A DNA stretch of 64,000 nucleotides from Longispora sp047121295 (GTDB lineage Bacteria > Actinomycetota > Actinomycetes > Mycobacteriales > Micromonosporaceae). The position numbers and the translations under genes were made by a program. How positions within the stretch are numbered: the first letter of the stretch is position 1; each line of letters starts with the position of its first letter. The notes beneath the pieces are model-generated. The model was given only the letters and a program-made list of their open reading frames with translations, was not told where the DNA came from and did not search any database. Shown in pieces: positions 16,070 to 26,530 of the stretch. The stretch is taken from assembly GCF_047121295.1 (NCBI RefSeq), contig NZ_CP139447.1, positions 5,394,001 through 5,458,000 on the forward strand. Direction: 5' to 3'.

Positions 16070-16302
16070 GAGTCCCCGCCCCGCTGGGCGCGAGCCGGCG
16101 CGCGGAGGCCCGCCCCTCGCGAACCTCGCCGCCGTGATCGTCATGCGCCTCGGCTACCGCCGTGTGTGAGGGTCACGGCGGGCCGCCCCGCGACCGGGGA
16201 CGTCGGGCGACGCCCGTCAGGGCGGCGCGCCCGGGCCGGGCTCCGAGGTGTCGGGCTGGGGCGCGCCGGGTCGGGGGTCAGTCGTAACCCCCTGGAAAGG
16301 TC

Positions 16303-17460
16303 CTAATAGGAGCGTGGCAGGCCGAGGGTGTGCTGGGCGACGTAGTTGAGGATCATCTCGCGGCTGACCGGGGCGACCCGGGCGACCCGGGACGCGACGA
16401 GCAGGGCCGCGACGCCGTAGTCGACGGACAGGCCGTTGCCGCCGAGGGTCTGGATCGACTGGTCGACGATGCGGGCGGCGGCCTCGGCGGCGGCGTACTT
16501 GGCCATGTTCGCCGCCTCGCCCGCCCCCCCGTCGTCGCCGGCGTCGTAGAGCCAGGCGGCCTTCTGGGTGAGCAGGCGGGCCTGTTCGAGCTCGATCGCG
16601 CACACCGCGAGCGGGTGCGCGATGCCCTGGTGCGCGCCGATCGGGCCCTGCCACACGGTGCGGGTCTTGGCGTAGTCGACGGCGGTGTCCAGGGCCTGGC
16701 GGGCCATGCCGAGGCTGAACGCCGCGACCATGATCCGCTCGGGGTTCAGGCCGGCGAACAGTTGCAGCAGGCCGGCGTCCTCGTCGCCGACCAGCGCGTC
16801 GGCGGGCAGCGCCACGTCGTCGAGGAACAGCGCGAACTGCTTCTCCGGCGCGACCAGCTCCATCTCGATCGGCTGCCAGGTGAACCCGGGCGCGTCGGTC
16901 GGCACGATGAACAGCGCCGGCTTCAGCCTGCCGGTCCGGGCGTCGGCGCTGCGGCCCACGACGAGCACGGCGTCGGCCTGGTCGACCCCGGAGATGAAGA
17001 CCTTGCGACCATTCAAAACCCAGCCATCTTCGGTACGGGTCCCCGTCGTCGTCAGGTTGTGGCTGTTCGAGCCGGCCTCGGGTTCGGTGATGCCGAACGC
17101 CATCGTGGTCGTACCGTCCGCGATGCCGGGCAGCCAGCGCTGCTTCTGCGCGTCGGTGCCGAACCGGGCGATGATCGAGCCGCAGATCGCCGGCGACACG
17201 ACCATGAGCAACAGCGGACAGCCGGCCGCGCCCAGTTCCTCGCAGACCGCCGCGAGGTCCGCGATGCCGCCGCCCCCGCCGCCGTACTCGGCCGGGATGT
17301 TGACGCCGAGGTAGCCGTACCGGCCGGCCTCCTCCCAGAGTTCCGTGGCCCGGCCGTCGGTGCGGACCTTGTCGCGCATGTAGCGGTGGCCGTAGCGCTT
17401 GCCCAGTTCGGCGACCGCCGCGCGCAGGGCGCGACGCTCGTCGGATTCGTGGAAGTTCAC
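16303..17460 (-). CDS. acyl-CoA dehydrogenase
   Basis: 385-residue FAD flavoprotein oxidising an acyl-CoA to the enoyl-CoA. Seen: PAEYGGGGGGIADLAAVCEELG, MAFGITEPEAGSNSHNLTTT (flavin/substrate loop), WVLNGRKVFISG, and QTLGGNGLSVDYGVAALL near the C-terminus. The catalytic Glu of short-chain enzymes (in the YGVA region here usually RDxR) is not clear. GTG start overlaps the carboxylase stop by 4 bases, so it is the last gene of a five-gene operon. With the carboxylase and AtuA-like genes it suggests breakdown of a branched or terpenoid acyl-CoA. Confidence 0.9.
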   Translation of the reverse strand: MNFHESDERRALRAAVAELGKRYGHRYMRDKVRTDGRATELWEEAGRYGYLGVNIPAEYGGGGGGIADLAAVCEELGAAGCPLLLMVVSPAICGSIIARFGTDAQKQRWLPGIADGTTTMAFGITEPEAGSNSHNLTTTGTRTEDGWVLNGRKVFISGVDQADAVLVVGRSADARTGRLKPALFIVPTDAPGFTWQPIEMELVAPEKQFALFLDDVALPADALVGDEDAGLLQLFAGLNPERIMVAAFSLGMARQALDTAVDYAKTRTVWQGPIGAHQGIAHPLAVCAIELEQARLLTQKAAWLYDAGDDGGAGEAANMAKYAAAEAAARIVDQSIQTLGGNGLSVDYGVAALLVASRVARVAPVSREMILNYVAQHTLGLPRSY

Positions 17461-19432
17461 TGCTGTGCCTCCAGTACCGCGAGAGGGGTGTCGGTGTCGA
17501 CCTGGTCGCCCACCGCGACGTGCAGGGCGGTGACCGTACCGTCGGCGCCGGCCGTGACGGGGTAGCGCATCTTCATGGCCTCGAGTTCGAGGATCAGCGC
17601 CCCGGCGGGGACGCCCTGCCCGGCGGCGACGTGCACGGCGACGACCGTGCCGGGCATCGGGGCGAGCAGGGAACCGGCCGCGACCTGCCGGCCGGGGGCC
17701 GGGAACCGGTCGAGCGGGGTCAGGGCCGTCGCGCCGAGCGGGGAGTCGACGCAGACCAGGCCGGGGTAGGTGGCGACCTCGAAGGTGTGCCGGAGACCGT
17801 CGCGGGCCAGGACGACCCGGTCGGGGGTCGCGGACACGAGCTCGACGCCGGACAGGTCGACGCCGTCGCCGGCGTAGTCGGGGCCGGTCGGGCCATGGCC
17901 GGCGGGGCCGGTCGGGCGGTAGGTCGCTTCCAGGCCCGTGCGGGTCAGGCGGTAGCGGACCTCGTGGCCGGCGTACGCCCGCACCTGGGGGGCCGACGGC
18001 ACGTTCCGCCAGCCCGACGGGATGCCGCCCAGCACCGGGGCCTCCGTCCTGTTCCGCGCGGCGGCGGCCAGCGCGGCGGCCAGCACCGACAGCGGGTCCA
18101 CCTCCGGCGGGCCGGTCAGGTCGTGCCGGCCGAAGAAGCCGGTGTCGGTGGCCCCGGCCAGGAACTCACGATGCCGCAGGGTGCGGACCAGCAGGTCCCG
18201 GTTGGTCGTCAGGCCGTGCACGCCCGCCCCGGCCAGCGCCGCCGCGAGCCGGCGGGCCGCCTCCTCCCGGGTCGGCGCCCAGGCCACCACCTTCGCGAGC
18301 ATCGGGTCATAGTGGACACTGACCTGGTCGGCGCCCGCGTCGTCGACCCGGAGACCGAATCCGACGGGTACCGCGAACCGCGCGTCGACCCCGGGCACCT
18401 CGCACCGGTACAGCGGGCCGGCCTGGGGCAGCCAGTCGCGGGCCGGGTCCTCGGCGTACAGCCGGGCCTCGATCGCGTGGCCGGTCGGCTCCGGCGGTGC
18501 CCCCGACAGCGGGGTGCCCTCCGCGATCCGGAGCTGCCAGGCGACCAGGTCCAGCCCCGTGACGCACTCGGCCACCGGGTGCTCGACCTGCAGCCGGGTG
18601 TTCATCTCCAGGAAGTAGAACTCACCGGACGGAGCGACGAGGAACTCGACGGTGCCGGCGCCGGTGTACCCGATGGCCCGGCAGATCCGGACCGAGGCGG
18701 CGCCGAGCCGCTCGCGCAGCGTCGGGTCCACGAACGGCGACGGGGTCTCCTCGATCACCTTCTGGTGCCGGCGTTGCAGGGAGCACTCGCGCTCGCCGAG
18801 CGTCCAGACCGTGCCGTGCGTGTCCGCGAGCACCTGGACCTCGATGTGCCGGCCGTCGGCGACGTACGGCTCGACGAACACCTCGGCGTCCCCGAACGCG
18901 GCGGCGGCCTCGGCCCGGGCGATGGCCAGCTCGGCGTCGAGGCGGGCCGGGTCGCGCACGATCCGCATGCCCCGGCCGCCACCGCCGGCGTCGGCCTTGA
19001 TGAGCACGGGGAATCCCGCGCCGGGGCCGGCGGGCCGGGAGGACAGGGTGGGCACCCCCGCGTCGGCGGCCAGCTTCTTCGCCGCCACCTTCGAGCCCAT
19101 CGCCGCGATCATCTCCGCCGACGGCCCGACCCAGGTCAGCCCGGCTTCGTGCACCCGCAGCGCGAACTCGGCGTTCTCCGACAGAAAACCATATCCCGGG
19201 TGTACCGCGTCCGCGCCCGCCCCGAGCGCGGCGGCGATGATCAGATCACCGCGCAGGTACGTGTCGGCCGGCGTCACCCCCGGCAGCCCCACGGCCAGGT
19301 CGGCCTCGGCGACGAACGGCGCGCCGGCGTCCGCCTCGGAGAACACGGCCACGGTCTCGATGCCCAGGTCCCGGCAGGTCCGGAAGATCCGGCGGGCGAT
19401 CTCGCCCCGGTTGGCGACCAGCAGTCTGGTGA

Positions 19433-19436
<4 letters not shown>
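17457..19436 (-). CDS. acyl-CoA carboxylase alpha subunit: biotin carboxylase + BCCP
   Basis: 659 residues. Biotin carboxylase domain 1-450: RLLVANRGEIARRIFRT at the N-terminus, ATP-grasp loop KADAGGGGRGMRIV, ECSLQRRHQKVIEE and FLEMNTRLQVEHPV. A middle linker domain, then the biotinyl domain at the C-terminus with EAMKM, whose Lys takes biotin. GTG start overlaps the carboxyltransferase TGA (GTGA), fixing the start. Pairs with the next-upstream beta subunit to form a propionyl-, methylcrotonyl- or geranyl-CoA-type carboxylase; the AtuA-like neighbour favours a branched-chain acyl-CoA. Confidence 0.94.
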
Positions 19437-20977
<1,541 letters not shown>

Positions 20978-21009
20978 GGGGCGGTCCTGTCCGTCGGGGC
21001 GGGCGGGGG

Positions 21010-22728
21010 TCACAGCAGGTCCTCCGGGAGGTCGACCAGGCGGGCGCGCAGCCACTCCCCGACCGCCTTGCCCTGCGGGTCGAACCGCGCGCCCTCCGCG
21101 ACCCCGCTGCCGAGCAGGCCGTCGATGACGAACAGCACGGCGTGCAGGTTGGGCAGCGGGTGCCGGGCGATCGCGTGCGGGGCCGTCTCCGGGAGCAGGG
21201 CGCGCAGCCGGTCGGCGGTCAGGGTGGCGGTGAGCCACGGCCAGGCGCGCGGGTCGCGGACCCAGACGCCGAGGGTGACCGCGCCACCCTTGTCCCCGGA
21301 CCGGGCCCCGACGAGGGTGCCGAGCGGCAGCCGCCGGGTGGCCGGCGCCGGGCCGGCGTCCCCGGGTTGCGGCCCGTCAGCGCCGCCGGCCCCACCGGCC
21401 TCGGGACCGCCGGCCGCAGCGGCATCGGGACCACAGGCCGCGCCGGGGCCGGAACCGTCGGTCAGGACCGGGGCGATCGGCCGCGCGGTGCCGTCCGGCA
21501 GGACCAGGACCTGGGCGATCTCCGCCGCCGGCAGGTACTCCGCCCGGTATTCGCCGTACGGCACCGCGTCGCCTGGGAGCGTCGCCAGGTGGAAGCCCGG
21601 GACGCTGCCCAGGGCCAGCTCCACGGCGCGGGCGACGAACGCCTTCCCGACCACCTTCGGGTCGGGGCCCCGCACCACGCACCGCAGCAGGGCGCTGGCC
21701 TCCTCCTGGACGTCGGCGTCGGCGCGGTCGGTGCGGGCCAGGGTCCACCGCGCGTCCGGCAGGTCGACCTGCTCGCGGATCAGCGCGGCCTTGGCGTCGA
21801 TGTCCAGGCCGGTGAGGACGAAAAGGGCTTCGTTGCGGTACCCGCCGAGCGCGGTCACCGCCACCTTCACCGTCGCGGGCGGTGGCTCGCCGCGCACCCC
21901 GCTGACCAGCACCCGGTCGGGGCCGTCCGGCTCCAGCGCGACCGTGTCGAACCGGGTGGTCACGTCGGGGCCGAGGTAGCGCGGCCCGGTGATCTCGTAC
22001 AGGAGCTGGGCGCGGACCGTGTCGACGGTGACCGCGCCGTCCGTACCGGGATGCTTCGTGATCACGGCCGAGCCGTCCGCGCGCACCTCCGCGACGGGGA
22101 AGCCCGGGTGCCGCAGGGCCGGCAGCTCGGTGAAGAAGGCGTAGTTCCCGCCGGTGGCCTGGGTGCCGCACTCCAGCACGTGGCCGGCGACCGTGGCCCC
22201 GGCGAGCGCGTCCCAGTCGTCGCGGGCCCAGCCGAAGTGCGCGGCGGCCGGGCCGACCACGAGCGAGGCGTCGGTGACCCGGCCGGTGACCACGACGTCC
22301 GCGCCGGCCGCCAGCCCCTCGGCGATCCCCCACGCCCCGAGGTACGCGTTGGCGGTCAGCGCCCCGGGGAACCTGTCCCGGACGTCGTCGCCCTCGACGT
22401 GCGCGACCGTGACGTCGAGCCCGAGGGTCGCGGCCAGGGTCCGCAGCGCCCCCGCCAGGCCGGCCGGGTTGAGCCCGCCGGCGTTGGTGACGATCCGCAC
22501 CCCCCGGTCGAGGGCCAGGCCCAGGCCCTCCTCCATCTGGCCCAGGAAGGTCCGCGCGTACCCCAGGTCGGGATGTTTGAGCTGGTCCCGGCCGAGGATG
22601 AGCATGGTCAGCTCGGCCAGGTAGTCGCCCGTGAGCACGTCGAGGTCACCGCCGGTCAGCATCTCCCGGACGGCGGAGCGCCGGTCCCCGTAGAACCCGG
22701 ACGCGTTCCCGATCCGCAGCGGCCTCAC
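21010..22728 (-). CDS. AtuA/DUF1446-family protein
   Basis: 572 residues. N-terminal DUF1446 core (1-about 350): RIGNASGFYGDRRSA, LTGDYLAELTMLILGR, NAGGLNPAGLAGAL, GRVTDASLVVGPAA and ATGGNYAFFTE, followed by a low-complexity Gly/Pro/Ala stretch (about residues 415-445) and a C-terminal AtuA-like domain (PLGTLVGARSGDKGGAVTLGV). AtuA is essential for acyclic terpene (citronellol/geraniol) breakdown in Pseudomonas but its reaction is unknown. GTG start overlaps the stop of the TIGR03084-like gene by 4 bases. Its place before a carboxylase fits a terpenoid or branched acyl-CoA route. Confidence 0.88.
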   Translation of the reverse strand: MRPLRIGNASGFYGDRRSAVREMLTGGDLDVLTGDYLAELTMLILGRDQLKHPDLGYARTFLGQMEEGLGLALDRGVRIVTNAGGLNPAGLAGALRTLAATLGLDVTVAHVEGDDVRDRFPGALTANAYLGAWGIAEGLAAGADVVVTGRVTDASLVVGPAAAHFGWARDDWDALAGATVAGHVLECGTQATGGNYAFFTELPALRHPGFPVAEVRADGSAVITKHPGTDGAVTVDTVRAQLLYEITGPRYLGPDVTTRFDTVALEPDGPDRVLVSGVRGEPPPATVKVAVTALGGYRNEALFVLTGLDIDAKAALIREQVDLPDARWTLARTDRADADVQEEASALLRCVVRGPDPKVVGKAFVARAVELALGSVPGFHLATLPGDAVPYGEYRAEYLPAAEIAQVLVLPDGTARPIAPVLTDGSGPGAACGPDAAAAGGPEAGGAGGADGPQPGDAGPAPATRRLPLGTLVGARSGDKGGAVTLGVWVRDPRAWPWLTATLTADRLRALLPETAPHAIARHPLPNLHAVLFVIDGLLGSGVAEGARFDPQGKAVGEWLRARLVDLPEDLL

Positions 22729-23522
22729 CCGCCGACCCCCACTTCCCCGGCGTGCGGGGCCCGGCCCGCGCCCGGCGGGCCGGCGAAGGCCTGGGCGACG
22801 TCCAGCCACCGGTCGGCGACCGCCCCCTCGGCGCGCAGGGCCAGGTCGGCGCGGTGCCGGCGCTGGGTGACGAGCAGGCAGAAGTCCAGCGCGGGCCCGG
22901 TGACCCGCTCCGTACCGTCCGCCGGGCCCCACGTCCACAGGTCGCCGTCCGGGCCGGTCAGCTCGACCCGGGGCTGGACGGCCGGCGGCTCCAGCCCCCG
23001 GATCGCGAACCCGAAGGAGAACGTGCGCACGCCCAGGTGGGCGACGTGCCGCAGCCGGGCGGTCGGCGGGCGGGTGACGCCCAGGGCCCCGGCGACGTCC
23101 TCGCCGTGCGCCCAGGTCTCCATGATCCGGGCGGTGGCCATCGAGGTGGCGTTCATGGGCGGCCCGTACCAGGGAAATCTGTCCTTCGGGGTGGACGCCA
23201 GGGCCCCGGCGAGCGCGGCCCGGGTGTCCCGCCACCGGGCGAGCAGCACGTCGGGGGCGTCACGGGCACCGGCGTCCGCGCCGTCGTCGACGAACCGGGC
23301 CGGGTCGATCGTCGCGAGCTCGGCGAGGAACCCGTCCGGGTCGGTCACGGCGCGCAGGGCCCGTTCGTCGGTCCAGGACAGGTGCGCGATCTGGTGGGCG
23401 AGCGTCCAGCGCGGGGCCGGGGTCGGGCGTCGCCAGTCGGCGGGGTCGAGCGGCGCGACCAGGGCTTCCAGGCTCTCGCCCTCGCGGCGCAGGTCGGTCA
23501 GGACGTCGGCGAGCTCGACCAT
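22725..23522 (-). CDS. TIGR03084-like metal-binding protein (DinB/maleylpyruvate isomerase fold)
   Basis: 265 residues. N-terminal four-helix bundle of the mycothiol-dependent maleylpyruvate isomerase/DinB type with metal ligands LAHQIAHLSW (His about 43/47) and METWAHGEDVA (Glu and His). C-terminal domain RVELTGPDGDLWTWGPADG and ALDFCLLVTQRRHRADL. Such proteins in actinomycetes typically neighbour DUF1446 genes, as here. Possibly a thiol-dependent isomerase acting on the acyl-CoA route. First gene of the operon; 23523-23600 should hold the promoter, with an inverted repeat GGCTACG/CGTAGCC (23545-23579). Confidence 0.83.
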   Translation of the reverse strand: MVELADVLTDLRREGESLEALVAPLDPADWRRPTPAPRWTLAHQIAHLSWTDERALRAVTDPDGFLAELATIDPARFVDDGADAGARDAPDVLLARWRDTRAALAGALASTPKDRFPWYGPPMNATSMATARIMETWAHGEDVAGALGVTRPPTARLRHVAHLGVRTFSFGFAIRGLEPPAVQPRVELTGPDGDLWTWGPADGTERVTGPALDFCLLVTQRRHRADLALRAEGAVADRWLDVAQAFAGPPGAGRAPHAGEVGVGG

Positions 23523-23689
23523 GGCGTCTCCACTGTGCCCGTGGGGCTACGACTCCTCGACCATCCCACTCCCGTAGCCGAAAAACAAGCTGCTCTGACT
23601 GTTTATCTGATCCCCTCGCGGCGCGGGACGAAGCCACCGGCCACCCACGTTCAGCCCGAGTCACGCCAAGACCCCCGGACGGCACAACG

Positions 23690-23724
23690 CACCGAGCCCC
23701 CGACCAGGGGCCAGGGGCTCGGTG
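23690..23724. terminator. terminator hairpin after spo0M-like gene
   Basis: Arms CACCGAGCCCC and GGGGCTCGGTG with a 13-base loop, 14 bases beyond the stop codon of the Spo0M-like gene. GC-rich stem without T-run. Confidence 0.75.
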
Positions 23725-23737
23725 AAAGCGTCGAAGG

Positions 23738-24715
23738 TCAGTCGCCGTCGAACAGGTCGTCGAGGATCTCGCCCGCCACGAACCCGCCGACCAGACCGGC
23801 CGCGATCCCGCCGACCATGCCCGCCCCGCCGTGGTGCCCGTGCCGGTAGCCGTGGCCGCCGTGGCCGTGGTGCGGCTGGTGGTGGCCGTAGTGCGGCTGC
23901 GGCGGGTAATGCGGCTGGTGGTGGGTCGGCTGGTGGTGCGGCCGACGCGACATGGCCTGCCGGACCCAGCCGTCGACGACGCCGGCCCAGTCGGTGGAGT
24001 CCACCGAGCGGTAGTCCACCTGGTAGGTGTTGATGACGTCGTGGCCGCTGGTGAACAGCCCGCCGCGCTTGTCGAACTCCAGCACGACGGCCATGCCGTG
24101 CGGGCTGGCGACGAAGGTGACCTCGGCGGAGTTGATCCCGTGGTACTGCCCCGGCGGGTAGAACTCGATCTCCTGGTAGAACGGCAGGTGCTGCTGCACG
24201 CCCCGGATGTGGCCGCGCTCGCAGTCGGCGCCCTTGAACCGGAACCCGAGCCGCCCGAAGGCCTCGATGATGCGCTCCTGGGCCGGCAGCGGGAACACGT
24301 TGACCTGGTCGAGGTCGCCCTTGTCCACGGCGCCGGCGACGGCCAGCTCGGTGCGCAGGCCCATCGTCATCCCGTGCAGCCGCTGGCCGCCCTGGATGTT
24401 GGTCAGCGGGGTCTCCCACGGCACGGGGAACGAGAACGGGATGGAGATCGGCTGGCCCGGGTGCACCGGGAACCGGCCGGCGACGTTCAGCTTGTGGAAC
24501 TCGGTGTGCTGGTTGTACTCGCTGTCACCGCTCTCGACCTCGACCTTGGTGACGAGGCCCAGCGACACGTACTCAATGTCGACCATGTGGTCGCCACCGG
24601 TGATGTTGACGCGACCCTCGAGGTTCAGGCCGGGCCGGGTGTTCGGGTTGGTCAGGACCGTGTCCACGGACGGACCGCCCACACCGAACGCGCGCATCAT
24701 CTTCTTGAAGACCAC
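23738..24715 (-). CDS. Spo0M/SpoOM-family protein with His-rich tail
   Basis: 325 residues. Residues 1-235 form the arrestin-like Spo0M domain: MVFKKMMRAFGVGGPSVDTVL, GLNLEGRVNITGGDHMVDIEYVSLGLVT, PGQPISIPFSFPVPWETPLT and NSAEVTFVASPHGMAVVLEFDKRGG. The tail holds a His/Pro-rich stretch (about 260-295, over a dozen His) and a Gly-zipper-like GGIAAGLVGGFVAGEILDD ending in acidic residues. The His block could bind metal, and the Gly-rich segment could touch membrane; both are inferred. Spo0M proteins affect sporulation and envelope stress through unclear means. ATG 24715 with GGAGGAG upstream. Confidence 0.9.
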   Translation of the reverse strand: MVFKKMMRAFGVGGPSVDTVLTNPNTRPGLNLEGRVNITGGDHMVDIEYVSLGLVTKVEVESGDSEYNQHTEFHKLNVAGRFPVHPGQPISIPFSFPVPWETPLTNIQGGQRLHGMTMGLRTELAVAGAVDKGDLDQVNVFPLPAQERIIEAFGRLGFRFKGADCERGHIRGVQQHLPFYQEIEFYPPGQYHGINSAEVTFVASPHGMAVVLEFDKRGGLFTSGHDVINTYQVDYRSVDSTDWAGVVDGWVRQAMSRRPHHQPTHHQPHYPPQPHYGHHQPHHGHGGHGYRHGHHGGAGMVGGIAAGLVGGFVAGEILDDLFDGD

Positions 24716-24895
24716 CGGATGACTCCTCCTGTCGGACTACTACGCCGAGGTTAGCGGAGCGTCGCCACCTTTCCAGCGGACGTAAGGGCAGCCTGTGGCT
24801 TTCGGGAGCACTTGCCCCGCTGTCGAAATGCGTCAGGAATCCGACGGGTACCCGACGGGACAGCGCGAGATCCGCGCCAGCCCTACCGTGGACGG

Positions 24896-25630
24896 ATGCT
24901 CCTCGCCCGCGTCCGATCCGCACTGCCCCGCACCGTGTGGTTGATCCTCGCCGCATGGTTCACCGCGGTCCCGATCGTCCTGTGGCTGCACTGGGTGCGG
25001 GGCGAGTCCCCGACAACGCACCTCGCCAACAACGCGAACGGCCTGGTCAACGTCGGGGCTCCGCTCGGCGCGCTGGCGCTCACGGTGGCGCGGGGCCGCG
25101 CCACCGTCGCCAGCCGCTTCCTCGCGCTCCGGGGCGGGTTCGTGGCCCGCCCCGCCACGCACGTCAAGGCGGTCCCGGCGTTCGGAGCGGCGCTCTGGTG
25201 GGGCTACGTGTTCAGCGGCGCGGCCTTTCTCGGCACCGGTCCGCTGCTGGCGTGGTCAGGCGTTCTGGGTGTCGCCCTGGTCGTCGCGACGGTGGTGACG
25301 TTCACGCCCCGTCCGATGGTCGTACTCACCGCCGCTGGGGTGACCTTCCGGGGTTGGCCGCGGACCCGGCGGGTCGACTGGGACGACATCACCGCCGTCG
25401 AATTCCCGCTCGTCGTCGAGGTCCGGGACGGGGAGCCGTGGCGGCTCCGGGAGTCGCTGTTCGCCGTGCACCCGGGCTACACCGCCGACGCGATCGGGTA
25501 CTACCGGCTGCACCCCGAGTTCCGGGAGCTGATCGGCACCGAGGCCGAGAACGACCGGCTGCACGCGGAGCTGTCCGACATCTGGGCCCGCCGACTCGGC
25601 ACCGTCGGAGGGCGGCCCGGCCAGGGCTGA
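24896..25630 (+). CDS. membrane protein with PH-like domain, function unknown
   Basis: 244 residues. Three to four membrane helices: TVWLILAAWFTAVPIVLWLHW (12-32), VNVGAPLGALALTVA, FGAALWWGYVFSGAAFLGTGPLL and WSGVLGVALVVATVVTF. After the last helix a beta-rich cytoplasmic stretch (PMVVLTAAGVTFRGWPRTRRVDWDDITAVE) has the rhythm of bacterial PH-domain proteins, with the familiar W-x-D-I strand. Divergent from the Spo0M-like gene. No catalytic motif. Confidence 0.72.
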   Translation: MLLARVRSALPRTVWLILAAWFTAVPIVLWLHWVRGESPTTHLANNANGLVNVGAPLGALALTVARGRATVASRFLALRGGFVARPATHVKAVPAFGAALWWGYVFSGAAFLGTGPLLAWSGVLGVALVVATVVTFTPRPMVVLTAAGVTFRGWPRTRRVDWDDITAVEFPLVVEVRDGEPWRLRESLFAVHPGYTADAIGYYRLHPEFRELIGTEAENDRLHAELSDIWARRLGTVGGRPGQG

Positions 25631-25632
25631 GC

Positions 25633-25669
25633 GTGACAGTCGCCAGGAGTGAACGCGAGAAACTGTCAC
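25633..25669. promoter_or_regulatory. inverted repeat before hydrolase-fold gene
   Basis: Arms GTGACAGT and ACTGTCAC separated by 21 bases, 43 bases before the start of the next gene. Spacing suits two operator half-sites or a weak hairpin; which it is cannot be told. Confidence 0.4.
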
Positions 25670-25711
25670 AGGGGGCGGCTAGTCTGCGGGCGAATCCTGG
25701 AGGAGGAACCC

Positions 25712-26299
25712 ATGCACAGCCTGTCCCTGTCCGGCCCCCACCTGCCCGATGCCCGGATCCGGTGGCTCGACCTGCCCGGTGACGACGAGCGCCCGGTCCG
25801 GGTCTTCGTGCCCGGCCCGGACGACGCGGCCGGCTACGTGGAGGCGGCCCTGCACCCGGCGCTGGCCGGGCCCCGCACGCTGCTCGTGGACCTGCTCGGG
25901 GCGGGGGCGAGCGAGCGACCCGAGCTCTTCGGGTACACGGTGCCGGAGCACGCGGCGACCCTCGCCGCCCTCCTCGACCACGTCGGGGTGGCCGGGGTGG
26001 AGCTCGTCGGGCACGGCACCGGCGCGGCCGTGGCGATCGCTCTCGCCGGGCACCGGCCCGAGCTGGTCGGCCGGCTCGTGGTGGCCGGGCCGGAGCTGGC
26101 CGCCGACGGGTTCGCGGACCTGAAGTGTCCCCGGGCGTTCCTGGTGGGCGGCCGCGACCGGCCGGCCGGCGGGGAGGCGGTGGCCAGGGCCGCCGGGGTG
26201 CCGATCGTGGAGGTGCTCGACGCCGGCCACGACCTGGTGGCCGACAACGCGGCCGGGTATCCGGAGGCGGTCGCGGCGGCCCTGCTGGTGGCCCGCTGA
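25712..26299 (+). CDS. alpha/beta-hydrolase-fold protein lacking the nucleophile serine
   Basis: 195 residues, shorter than usual because the lid insertion is missing. The order of the alpha/beta-hydrolase core is clear: RTLLVDLLGAGAS (oxyanion strand), VPEHAATLAALLDHVGVAGVELVGHGTGAAVAIALAGHRPELV, LVGGRDRP (acid Asp) and DAGHDL (His). The nucleophile elbow reads G-H-G-T-G (100-104), with Gly102 where Ser is expected, so serine-hydrolase chemistry is not possible as written. Acid and His remain. It could be a pseudoenzyme or cofactor-free non-hydrolytic member. Strong GGAGGA ribosome site. Confidence 0.82.
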   Translation: MHSLSLSGPHLPDARIRWLDLPGDDERPVRVFVPGPDDAAGYVEAALHPALAGPRTLLVDLLGAGASERPELFGYTVPEHAATLAALLDHVGVAGVELVGHGTGAAVAIALAGHRPELVGRLVVAGPELAADGFADLKCPRAFLVGGRDRPAGGEAVARAAGVPIVEVLDAGHDLVADNAAGYPEAVAAALLVAR

Positions 26300-26448
26300 G
26301 CCCCGGCCGCGAGCGGGGTCCGCGCCGCACCGCGGGCCGCCCGCAGGCCCGGGCCACCACACCGTCGGCCACAGAATCCCTGGTGAGGCCCCATATGCCA
26401 CACCTCAGAGGACGGACAACCATCGACTGCCGTTGTCGGCCCACCTCC

Positions 26449-26523
26449 TTGACCCGGGGTCGGGCTGGCGATAGATTGCCCTCACTGTTTATTTAGGAAA
26501 CCTATCTATTTATTAACAGTGAG
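26449..26523 (+). promoter_or_regulatory. chitinase promoter and operator
   Basis: TTGACC (26449-26454), 17-base spacer and TAGATT (26472-26477) form a good vegetative promoter. Over and just past the expected transcription start lies an inverted repeat with arms CTCACTGTT (26481-26489) and AACAGTGAG (26515-26523), enclosing TTTAGGAAACC, which shares its core with the operator at 10277-10305. Confidence 0.7.
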
Positions 26524-26530
26524 GCCCCTC

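Noticed and set aside
16070..16302. Short ORF in the gap (about 16135-16170)
   Set aside because: An 11-codon frame with no ribosome site and no regulatory structure; nothing supports it.
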